A DNA stretch of 6,770 nt, taken from the NCBI GenBank assembly GCA_002479655.1, contig DLOQ01000040.1, positions 1 to 6,770 of the forward strand, read 5' to 3'. Source of the DNA: Lachnospiraceae bacterium UBA7480 (GTDB lineage: Bacteria > Bacillota > Clostridia > Lachnospirales > Lachnospiraceae). Of the stretch, positions 1 through 6,588 are shown piece by piece (the stretch's first letter is position 1; the number at the start of each line of letters is the position of its first letter). A model generated the notes under the pieces. The model saw only the letters and a program-made list of their open reading frames with translations, was not told where the DNA came from and made no database searches. A program made the position numbers and the translations under genes.

Positions 1-2405
1 CCCTTGAACTGGTCGCCAAGGTCACGCAGACCGTTCATATCCACACCGGCAATGCTGACAGCCAGAAGCTTTACGCCCTTTACTTCTTCCATCCGGTTCA
101 TCACATCGCCTGCCGCCTCGCTTGCCGCCTTGCTCTTTAAAGCTGCGATCTCACTCTGGAGAGACTTAACTTCCGCTAATACACTCTCAATTTTATCATT
201 TACCGTAACCGGAGTGGTTTTTAAAAGCGCAGCGGATCTCTTAACGCTTTCCTCCATCTCCTTATAATACGCAAACACACTGTCTCCTGTAATCGCCTCA
301 ATACGTCTCACACCCGCTGCTACACCGCTTTCAGAAAGGATCTTAAAGGCACGGATCGCGCCGGTATTGCCGACATGTGTTCCGCCGCAAAGCTCCACAG
401 AGAAATCACCCATACTGACCACTCGTACCGTCTCCCCGTACTTTTCGCCAAAGAGCGCCATAGCGCCGGTCTTCTTTGCCTCCTCGATGCTCATTTCTTT
501 CGTAACGACCGCAAGGTTCTCCGCAATCTTCTCATTGACGATCGCCTCCGCTTTTTCCAATTCTTCCTTTGTCATTGCCGCAAAGTGCGAAAAGTCAAAG
601 CGGAGTCTGTCACCATTCACAAAAGAACCCGCCTGTTCCACATGGGTGCCGAGCACCGTACGGAGCGCTTTCTGTAATAAATGTGTCGCGCTGTGATTCT
701 TACAGGTGTTCTGACGGTTTGTCTCATTGACCATCAGCGTTACGTTGTCGCCGGTTCTGAACATTCCCTTCGTCACGCGCCCTACATGTCCGATCTTACC
801 GCCTACCAGCTTAATGGTATCCAGAACTTCAAATTCTCCCTCAGGACAGCTGATGATACCGATATCCGCATTCTGACCGCCCATCGTTGCATAGAACGGT
901 GTTTCCCCGACGATGATCGTCCCCTCTTCTCCATCTGTCAACGCCGTTACGATCTCCGTTTCATTCGTCATAGCCATGACCTTGGAATCACCGGTCAGCC
1001 TGTCATATCCCACAAACGTACTTGTAATATTCTTATCAATAGTCTCATATACAGTCGCGTCCGCGCCCATATAATTAGTTACTTTTCTCGCTTTTCTGGC
1101 TTTCTCCTTCTGCTCCTTCATAGCAGCCTCAAAGCCTTCCTGATCTACGCTAAATCCCTTCTCTTCCAAGATCTCCAGCGTCAGATCCATCGGGAATCCA
1201 TAGGTGTCATAAAGCTTGAACGCATCTGCTCCGTCCAGAATCTTCTTATCTTCCGATGCCATTTTTTCTTCCATCTCGCCAAGGATCGCAAGTCCCTGAT
1301 CGATGGTCTTATAAAATTTATCTTCTTCCTGTGTCAGTACATTTAAGATAAAGTCCTTTTTCTCCTCCAGCTCCGGATAGCCGTCCTTGCTTCCCGCAAT
1401 CACGGTCAGCGCCAGATTGGCGAGGAATTTATCACTGATGCCAAGCAGCTTTCCATGACGCGCTGCCCGGCGGATAATACGTCTAAGGACATATCCCCTG
1501 CCTTCATTGGAAGGAAGGATGCCATCGGAGATCATAAACGTAGCGGAACGCATATGATCCGTAATCAGACGGATCGACACGTCTTTCTTTGCGTCCGACT
1601 CATAAACAACGCCCGCCACTTCACAGATCCTGTCACGGATCGCCTTCATCGTATCAATATCAAATACCGTATCCACATCCTGTACAACGACCGCAAGACG
1701 TTCCAATCCCATACCGGTATCGATATTCTTCTGCTTCAGCTCAGAATAATTGCCTTTACCGTCCCCGTCAAACTGCGTAAATACATTGTTCCAGACCTCC
1801 ATAAAGCGGTCACATTCACAGCCCACCTTACAGTCCGGCTTACCGCAGCCGTACTTGATGCCGCGGTCATAATATATTTCAGAACAGGGACCGCAGGGAC
1901 CTGCGCCATGCTCCCAGAAATTATCGCATTTGCCATTCTCATCCCTATAAAACCGTGTGATCTTCTCCGCTGGCACGCCGATCTCGTCCGTCCAGATCTG
2001 AAAAGCCTCGTCATCCTCGCAATAAATAGATGGGTATAAACGCTCCGGCTCCAGCCCGACGGTTTTCGTTAAAAATTCCCAGCTCCATGCAAGAGATTCC
2101 CGCTTAAAATAATCCCCAAACGAGAAATTGCCAAGCATTTCAAAAAAGGTCAGGTGTCTTGCCGTCTTACCGACATTTTCAATATCGCCTGTCCGCACAC
2201 ATTTCTGACAAGTCGTCACCCTTTTTCTGGGCGGGATCTCCTGCCCTGTAAAATAAGGTTTTAATGGTGCCATACCGGAATTGATGATCAGCAGGGAATT
2301 ATCATTATGCGGCACCAGCGAGAAACTTTTCATCGCCAGATGCTCCTTGCCCTCAAAAAATTCCAGAAACATTTTTCTCAATTGATTCACACCGTACTTT
2401 TCCAT
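1..2405 (-). CDS. alaS: Alanyl-tRNA synthetase, C-terminus cut by window edge
   Basis: Class II cytoplasmic enzyme that charges tRNA-Ala with alanine and hydrolyses mischarged Ser/Gly-tRNA-Ala. 801 codons are visible without a stop; the family is usually about 870-880 residues, so roughly the last 75-80 residues (part of the C-Ala domain) lie outside the window. Seen: catalytic-domain segment RHLTFFEMLGNFSFGDYFK (residues 83-101), an Arg-rich stretch RRIIRRAARHGK (308-319), and the editing-domain metal ligands HxxxH (H571, H575) and CGGTH (C673, H677), which match E. coli H564/H568/C666/H670 with a constant +7 offset. A Cys-rich insert with C187, C192, C196 and C198 is the type I associate with Firmicutes AlaRS. 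The start is ATG at 2405, preceded by GGAG with 7 nt spacing. A consensus promoter lies about 50 bp upstream; no T-box leader is present. The editing core reads TMGGQ (507-511) where E. coli has ESGGQ. Identification is secure. Confidence 0.97.
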   Translation of the reverse strand, partial: MEKYGVNQLRKMFLEFFEGKEHLAMKSFSLVPHNDNSLLIINSGMAPLKPYFTGQEIPPRKRVTTCQKCVRTGDIENVGKTARHLTFFEMLGNFSFGDYFKRESLAWSWEFLTKTVGLEPERLYPSIYCEDDEAFQIWTDEIGVPAEKITRFYRDENGKCDNFWEHGAGPCGPCSEIYYDRGIKYGCGKPDCKVGCECDRFMEVWNNVFTQFDGDGKGNYSELKQKNIDTGMGLERLAVVVQDVDTVFDIDTMKAIRDRICEVAGVVYESDAKKDVSIRLITDHMRSATFMISDGILPSNEGRGYVLRRIIRRAARHGKLLGISDKFLANLALTVIAGSKDGYPELEEKKDFILNVLTQEEDKFYKTIDQGLAILGEMEEKMASEDKKILDGADAFKLYDTYGFPMDLTLEILEEKGFSVDQEGFEAAMKEQKEKARKARKVTNYMGADATVYETIDKNITSTFVGYDRLTGDSKVMAMTNETEIVTALTDGEEGTIIVGETPFYATMGGQNADIGIISCPEGEFEVLDTIKLVGGKIGHVGRVTKGMFRTGDNVTLMVNETNRQNTCKNHSATHLLQKALRTVLGTHVEQAGSFVNGDRLRFDFSHFAAMTKEELEKAEAIVNEKIAENLAVVTKEMSIEEAKKTGAMALFGEKYGETVRVVSMGDFSVELCGGTHVGNTGAIRAFKILSESGVAAGVRRIEAITGDSVFAYYKEMEESVKRSAALLKTTPVTVNDKIESVLAEVKSLQSEIAALKSKAASEAAGDVMNRMEEVKGVKLLAVSIAGVDMNGLRDLGDQFK

Positions 2406-2456
2406 GAATTTTCTCCAACCTTTCTTGTCGACGCTTAATGCAAAACCAGCGTTACC

Positions 2457-2486
2457 ATTATAATATCGCTTACCATGCCTTGTCAA
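2457..2486 (-). promoter_or_regulatory. alaS sigma-A promoter
   Basis: On the minus strand, a perfect -35 TTGACA (2486-2481) and a perfect -10 TATAAT (2462-2457) are separated by 18 bp. Transcription should start near 2450, giving a leader of about 45 nt before the alaS ATG. That leader is too short for a T-box riboswitch, and I see no strong hairpin in it. Two direct repeats abut the upstream edge of the -35 box. Confidence 0.85.
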
Positions 2487-2487
2487 A

Positions 2488-2525
2488 TCTTTCCTTCGAA
2501 AAGATTTTCTTTCCTTCGAAAAGAT
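2488..2525. repeat. Two exact 18-bp direct repeats, 20-bp period
   Basis: The 18-mer TCTTTCCTTCGAAAAGAT occurs at 2488-2505 and again, identically, at 2508-2525, with a 2-bp gap. Each copy has a short inverted arrangement around TTCGAA. The second copy runs into a perfect 14-bp palindrome GAAAAGATCTTTTC (2518-2531). A degenerate relative (AAAAAGATTTTC, 2546-2557) follows. The array lies directly upstream of the alaS -35 box and between the two divergent promoters. The 20-bp period is close to two helical turns, which suits a DNA-binding protein, but AT-rich slippage is an alternative explanation. Confidence 0.75.
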
Positions 2526-2565
2526 CTTTTCCGATTTTTTCAAATAAAAAGATTTTCAAAAAGAC

Positions 2566-2594
2566 TTGCCAAAATAAAAATTTCTTTATATAAT
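2566..2594 (+). promoter_or_regulatory. tRNA-Thr sigma-A promoter
   Basis: -35 TTGCCA (2566-2571) and perfect -10 TATAAT (2589-2594) with a 17-bp spacer. The predicted start near 2601 is only about 3 nt upstream of the mature tRNA 5' end, so the primary transcript would have an unusually short 5' leader for RNase P. Confidence 0.85.
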
Positions 2595-2603
2595 AACAAT
2601 GCT

Positions 2604-2676
2604 GCTGAAATAGCTCAGTTGGTAGAGCACTTCACTCGTAATGAAGGGGTCGAGGGTTCAAGTCCCTTTTTCAGCT
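2604..2676 (+). tRNA. tRNA-Thr (anticodon CGT)
   Basis: A 73-nt cloverleaf that decodes ACG. The acceptor stem GCTGAAA pairs perfectly with TTTCAGC. The D-arm is GCTC/GAGC with loop AGTTGGTA. The anticodon stem CTTCA/TGAAG encloses the loop CTCGTAA, so the anticodon is CGT. The variable loop is 5 nt (GGGTC). The T-arm GAGGG/CCCTT (one G-T pair) encloses TTCAAGT. The discriminator base is T. CCA is not encoded (the next bases are TCA), so the CCA-adding enzyme must complete the 3' end. The gene stands alone, with its own promoter and terminator. Confidence 0.96.
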
Positions 2677-2681
2677 TCATT

Positions 2682-2727
2682 AAAATTGCCACAATCCTTA
2701 TGAAATACGGATCGTGGCAATTTTTTT
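2682..2727 (+). terminator. Rho-independent terminator of tRNA-Thr
   Basis: The outer stem of 11 bp is perfect: AAAATTGCCAC (2682-2692) with GTGGCAATTTT (2714-2724). After one A/C mismatch there is an inner 4-bp stem ATCC/GGAT (2694-2697 with 2709-2712) and an 11-nt loop. A run of seven T (2721-2727) follows on the plus strand. It begins 6 nt after the tRNA. The minus-strand version ends in only four U inside the stem, so it may also serve the convergent glgB-like gene, but less efficiently. Confidence 0.93.
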
Positions 2728-2735
2728 GCTGAACC

Positions 2736-2759
2736 AGTTCTCATCATATGATGGGAACT
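2736..2759. other. Hairpin overlapping the glgB-like stop codon
   Basis: AGTTCTCATC (2736-2745) can pair with GATGGGAACT (2750-2759) around an ATAT loop, with one wobble-type mismatch. It overlaps the TAG stop codon (2760-2758) of the minus-strand gene. No T-run follows directly on either strand, so it is not a classical terminator by itself. It could stabilise the mRNA 3' end or act together with the terminator hairpin just beyond it. Confidence 0.5.
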
Positions 2760-5172
2760 ATTTCTTTCTGCTCTTGGAACCCTGCGACATCTCTTTCTCA
2801 ATCGCCGCTTCAGCGTCTGCGATCTTCCTTGCCAGTTCTTCCTTTAAGGAAGCGCGGATCTTTGCCTTCTCTTTGGCGATCTTCGCCTTTTTGCGTTCAT
2901 TTTCCAGACGCTTCTTTTCTTTTTCCTCTTTCTTTTTCTTCATATCGGCAAGTTCTTTTTCCGAGTATGGATTACACTCAAAAATACTGATCGAAAGCGG
3001 TGCCAGCGTAATTTTGATAGACTGATCCCGTCCATCACATTCGTCATCCTTGCTCGGTATCACCCTGCCATTTACCATCCCTGTTCCGCCATAAGCCTGC
3101 GCATCTGAGGAAAATATCTCCCGATAGCGCCCCATCCCCGGCACACCGATCTTATATTTCTCGTATGATCTATTTGCAAAGTTAAGAACAACTAATAACC
3201 GGTCCTGCTCCTTCCTTCCGCTTCTGACAAATGAAACCACATTCTCATTGGCTGAAATATTGTTGATCCATGTAAATCCGGCTTCCTTTTCATCCAGTTC
3301 ATAACACGCCTTATGTTCCAGATAAAAATGATTCAATGCCTTCATATAAGTTTGGAAGGCTTTTGCCTCCTCTCCCCAAAGCGACTCTTGTCCCATAAAC
3401 ATCTGCTTCTTGCCGGGATGCGTCATCAGATAACCGTACATGACCTTCATGTTATTGATCCGGTCGATCCGGTCTCCGGGCATCCTGTCAATGATATTGC
3501 CCTGTCCGAAATTCGTATTGTTATGGCTGATCGGCAGGATATAGCCTTCATTATACTGATAAATCATGCTCATCGTCAGCTCATGATGATGCGCATGACG
3601 CTCAATAGGATCAAATGTCATATATCCCAGAACATCCTGATTCCAGCCATGATTACAGCAAAGATCAAAACCAAGGCAGCCATCCTGCACCTCTCCCGTC
3701 ATGCCGCTCCAGCCGCTTTCATCCTCTGCGATCGTCAGCACATCAGGATATTTCTTATGCAGCAGACGATTCCACTTCTTGATAAACTCGATTGCCTCAA
3801 GATTCTCATTGCCGCCATAGATATTGGCAATCCACTGTCCGGGCTGACGGTAATAATCCAGATACAGCATCGACGCGGTATCACAAATCATAAAGCCGTC
3901 TACATGATATTCCCTGATCCAGTAAACCGCATTGTCCAGAAGATATGCAGCGACCTCCGGTCTCTGATAATTAAACAATAACGTACCGTTTCTCGGATCC
4001 ACGCCGCGCCTCGGATCTTCATGTTCATACAGGCACGTCCCGTCATATCTGCCAAAGCCGTCCTCGCTGACCGCAAAACAGTTCGGCGTCCACTGTAAGA
4101 TCACCCCGATCTGTTCCTTATGCAGTTCATTGAGCAGATATTGATAATCCCACGGTGTTCCATACCTGCTGGTCGGCGCATAATAAAGCGATGTCTGATA
4201 CCCCTCTGTCTCGTCCTGCGCATATTCCATAACCGGCATCAAAGCCACATGGGTATAACCCATCTCTTTGACATAGGAAATCATCTCTCCGGCAATTATT
4301 TTCATATCGACCGTTTTCTCATCTTCATCATTTTGTTCCTGCTGCTTCCTGATCTTATCAGCAAATGCGCCTAAAGAACATTCATAAAGATTCATAGGGG
4401 CTTCATGGATATTCTTACCCTTTCTTTCCTTAAGCCACGCTTCATCCTGCCACTTAAAGCCCTTCAGGGACGTGACGATGGACGCGCAGTCCGGCCGCAG
4501 CTCCTGCAATACGCTGTAAGGATCCGTTCTAAAGGAAGCGATACCGCCGCGCATCAGGATCGCGTATTTATACTTTTCACCTTCCTTCACATCAGGCAGA
4601 AACAGTTCAAATATTCCTGAATTGTACAGGCGCACCATCTGATGGATCTTTTCATTCCACTCATTAAAGTCTCCCACAACACTGACGCGGATCGCATTCG
4701 GCGCCCATACGCGAAACATACATCCGCGGACACCATCAACAGTCGTCATATGGGCTCCCATGACCTCATACGAGTTATTCAGAGAACCAAGCTGAAACCT
4801 CTCCGCATCATCTTCTGAAAGATTGTTCACATAGTTATAGGGATCCGCAAACTGCTTCGCGCGTTTTTCTTTTTCTTTATACTGCACATAATATTTATAA
4901 TCCTTACGGTTTTTTCCGGACAGCAGCGCCGCAAAAAAGCCGGTATCATCTACCCTGTCCATCTTGACCTCTTCTTTGACGGTCTTTCCCCTTTGCCCCT
5001 CTGAGCCATTGATATATAAGCTGACCGCCTTGGCATCCGGGAAAAATGCCTGCACCAATGTCTGTTTCCCGACAGTATGCGCTCCGAGATATTCCTGCGG
5101 ATGATCACATTCCGCATAAACGATCTCCTCGATCGCCGCCCAATCCATCATGTTATATAATTTTTTATTCAT
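2758..5172 (-). CDS. glgB: GlgB-family (GH13_9) protein, probable catalytically dead paralog with charged tail
   Basis: The family makes alpha-1,6 branches in glycogen; the symbol here reflects family only. 804 residues: N1 beta module (about 20-115, ECDHPQEYLGAH at 21-32), CBM48-like N2 module (about 135-225, FRVWAPNA 153-160), GH13 barrel (about 262-625, GYQTSLYYAPTSRYGTP 324-340), C-terminal beta domain (about 630-733) and a Lys/Glu-rich helical tail (about 736-804). Against E. coli GlgB (offset +25), D335 is Q360, H340 is C365, R403 is M428, nucleophile D405 is C430 and D526 is N551; only E458 (E483) and H525 (H550) remain. About 16 residues are missing after GQE (595-597). Transglycosylase activity is therefore unlikely. 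Start: ATG at 5172 with CCTCCT (plus strand, 5181-5186), an AGGAGG site with 8 nt spacing. It lies 108 bp downstream of the DUF1015 gene, same strand. The frame is intact, so this is not a decaying pseudogene. Confidence 0.93.
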   Translation of the reverse strand: MNKKLYNMMDWAAIEEIVYAECDHPQEYLGAHTVGKQTLVQAFFPDAKAVSLYINGSEGQRGKTVKEEVKMDRVDDTGFFAALLSGKNRKDYKYYVQYKEKEKRAKQFADPYNYVNNLSEDDAERFQLGSLNNSYEVMGAHMTTVDGVRGCMFRVWAPNAIRVSVVGDFNEWNEKIHQMVRLYNSGIFELFLPDVKEGEKYKYAILMRGGIASFRTDPYSVLQELRPDCASIVTSLKGFKWQDEAWLKERKGKNIHEAPMNLYECSLGAFADKIRKQQEQNDEDEKTVDMKIIAGEMISYVKEMGYTHVALMPVMEYAQDETEGYQTSLYYAPTSRYGTPWDYQYLLNELHKEQIGVILQWTPNCFAVSEDGFGRYDGTCLYEHEDPRRGVDPRNGTLLFNYQRPEVAAYLLDNAVYWIREYHVDGFMICDTASMLYLDYYRQPGQWIANIYGGNENLEAIEFIKKWNRLLHKKYPDVLTIAEDESGWSGMTGEVQDGCLGFDLCCNHGWNQDVLGYMTFDPIERHAHHHELTMSMIYQYNEGYILPISHNNTNFGQGNIIDRMPGDRIDRINNMKVMYGYLMTHPGKKQMFMGQESLWGEEAKAFQTYMKALNHFYLEHKACYELDEKEAGFTWINNISANENVVSFVRSGRKEQDRLLVVLNFANRSYEKYKIGVPGMGRYREIFSSDAQAYGGTGMVNGRVIPSKDDECDGRDQSIKITLAPLSISIFECNPYSEKELADMKKKKEEKEKKRLENERKKAKIAKEKAKIRASLKEELARKIADAEAAIEKEMSQGSKSRKK

Positions 5173-5192
5173 CCCGCATCCCTCCTGAAAGT

Positions 5193-5216
5193 ATAATTAC
5201 TTTTCATCATAATTAT
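5193..5216. repeat. Inverted repeat upstream of glgB-like RBS
   Basis: ATAATTA (5193-5199) and TAATTAT (5210-5216) are perfect 7-bp inverted arms around a 10-nt loop, ending 6 bp upstream of the AGGAGG site. The arms contain only A and T and the region is very AT-rich, so this may be chance. It could instead be a small operator or a weak mRNA hairpin. Confidence 0.35.
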
Positions 5217-5225
5217 TTAATTTAA

Positions 5226-5253
5226 AATTTATAAAATGCATCTATATTCCCAA
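5226..5253 (-). promoter_or_regulatory. Weak promoter candidate for the glgB-like gene
   Basis: Minus strand TTGGGA (5253-5248), 16-bp spacer, TAAATT (5231-5226); each box matches consensus at 4 of 6 positions. The 108-bp gap between the two minus-strand genes shows no terminator hairpin, so the gene may instead, or also, be read from the promoter upstream of the DUF1015 gene. This is a guess from composition and spacing. Confidence 0.25.
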
Positions 5254-5280
5254 AATAACTACATTTATATTGCATATTTA

Positions 5281-6516
5281 TTATAATTCATGGATAAACA
5301 ATCCGCTCCGCAATTTCGGTTCAAACCATGTAGATTTGGGCGGCATAAGCAGTCCGGCATCCGATACGGCAAATAATTCGCCAATAGACGTCGGATACAT
5401 TGCAAATGCCAGAACACAGTCAGAAGTCGCACGGCGTTGCAGTTCTTCCAGTCCGCGGATGCCCCCTACAAAATCGATCCGCTGATCCGTCTTGGGATCA
5501 CGAATATCCAGAAGTTCTGCCAATACATATTTCTGCAGAATCGATACGTCCAGTCCATCTACCGGATCAGAACTGCGTAAATTTTCATTTAACGTCAAAA
5601 GATACCATTTCCCCTCCAGATACATTGCCGTCTCACCCTTCTTCTCCGGGCGGATCGGCGCATCCGCCGGCGCGCTGATCTCATACACCTTCTGAAGTCT
5701 CTTCTTAAATTCATCCGCAGTCATTCCATTTAAATCCTTCACTACGCGGTTATAATCCATGATCATCAGCTCATTATCCGGGAAAAGCACAGAAAGAAAA
5801 TAATTGTATTCTTCCTCTCCGGTGTATCTGGTATTGGCTGCACGCCGTTTTAATCCTACTTTTACAGCAGATGCGCAGCGGTGATGTCCGTCTGCAATGT
5901 AGATCGCATCAATAGAAGCAAAGGAATCCTTCATCAAGGCAATATCCTCCATATTGTCTATCACCCATACCCGGTGTCCGATGCCATCCTCTGCAACAAA
6001 ATCATAAAGCGGTGTCTGCGTTTTTGTCTTTGCAACAACATCCGCGATCTTTTGATTCGCGCGGTACGCCAAAAAAATAGGTCCTGTCTGGGCATTGCAG
6101 GTATCCACATGACGGATCCTGTCCTGCTCTTTTTCCGCTCTTGTATTCTCATGTTTTTTGATCACGTTATTCTGATAATCATCAATCGAGGCGCAGGCGA
6201 CAATTCCCGTCTGTACCCTGCCGCTCATGGTAAGCTCATAGATATAATAACAAGGTTTCTCCTCCTTGATAAACAACCCATCCTCCCGCCATTCTTTCAG
6301 CATGGAAGAAGCCTTCTCATAAACACAATCTGCATACATATCTGCATCTTCCGGGAACTGCGTTTCCGCCCGGTCGATCGCTAAGAACGAATGAGGATTC
6401 TTAAGAACGATCTCCCTTGCCTCCGCACGATTATATACATCATACGGCAGCGCCGCTATGATCTCCTCCTGTCCCTTTGCAGGACGGATTGCCTGAAATG
6501 GTCTGATGTCTGCCAT
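5281..6516 (-). CDS. DUF1015 family protein
   Basis: 411 residues, apparently full length. The family hallmarks are visible: N-terminal IRPFQAIRP with ALPYDVYNR (4-30), a central KKHENTRAEKEQDR (120-133), GPIFLAY (145-151), the core IADGHHRCASA (207-217), and the C-terminal MPPKSTWFEPKLRSGLF (391-407). No signal peptide or membrane segment is seen, so it should be cytosolic. The function is not established to my knowledge. The DGHHR core resembles the nucleotide-handling motif of ParB/sulfiredoxin-fold proteins, some of which are free L-serine kinases, and I recall relatives beside serA/serC in other Clostridia; both points are from memory and only suggest a role in serine or phosphoserine metabolism. 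No ser gene is in this window. Start: ATG at 6516 with AAAGGGA 6 nt upstream. An extended -10 promoter lies about 70 bp upstream. It may be co-transcribed with the GlgB-like gene. Confidence 0.9.
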   Translation of the reverse strand: MADIRPFQAIRPAKGQEEIIAALPYDVYNRAEAREIVLKNPHSFLAIDRAETQFPEDADMYADCVYEKASSMLKEWREDGLFIKEEKPCYYIYELTMSGRVQTGIVACASIDDYQNNVIKKHENTRAEKEQDRIRHVDTCNAQTGPIFLAYRANQKIADVVAKTKTQTPLYDFVAEDGIGHRVWVIDNMEDIALMKDSFASIDAIYIADGHHRCASAVKVGLKRRAANTRYTGEEEYNYFLSVLFPDNELMIMDYNRVVKDLNGMTADEFKKRLQKVYEISAPADAPIRPEKKGETAMYLEGKWYLLTLNENLRSSDPVDGLDVSILQKYVLAELLDIRDPKTDQRIDFVGGIRGLEELQRRATSDCVLAFAMYPTSIGELFAVSDAGLLMPPKSTWFEPKLRSGLFIHEL

Positions 6517-6558
6517 AAAAAATCCCTTTCTTTTGTCAATAATATAAGAATATGACCT

Positions 6559-6577
6559 TCCGTTCCTTGCGGACGGA
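6559..6577 (-). other. 5'-UTR hairpin with GNRA-type loop ahead of the DUF1015 gene
   Basis: Read on the minus strand, UCCGU and CC pair with GG and ACGGA around the tetraloop GCAA, with a single bulged A (opposite T6564 on the plus strand). It would lie at the very 5' end of the transcript from the promoter at 6589-6617. Such a 5' stem-loop could protect the mRNA. No T-run follows, so it is not a terminator. Confidence 0.5.
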
Positions 6578-6588
6578 TAATCATATCT

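Noticed and set aside
681..1346. Plus-strand open frame of 221 codons
   Set aside because: Antisense to alaS, whose minus-strand protein is unmistakable; no ribosome binding site or recognisable family.
2487..2565. Repeats as a CRISPR or mobile-element remnant
   Set aside because: There are only two 18-bp copies separated by 2 bp, with no spacers, no target-site duplication and no transposase nearby.
2475..2732. Plus-strand frame containing AEIAQLVEHFTRNEGVEGSS
   Set aside because: This is the well-known artefact of translating through a tRNA gene; the coding-like part lies within tRNA-Thr and its promoter.
3313..3981. Plus-strand open frame of 222 codons
   Set aside because: Antisense to the conserved barrel of the GlgB-like protein; its His/Ile-rich composition is typical of a shadow frame.
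5192..5197. TATACT (minus strand) as a -10 box for the glgB-like gene
   Set aside because: Initiation would fall on or after the AGGAGG site, and no -35 element is at the right distance.
5881..6384. Plus-strand open frame of 167 codons
   Set aside because: Antisense shadow of the DUF1015 gene, with no start signals or recognisable motifs.
6533..6541. TTGACA on the minus strand close to the DUF1015 start codon
   Set aside because: It sits immediately upstream of the ribosome binding site, so any -10 would fall inside the coding region. It cannot drive the gene from this start.
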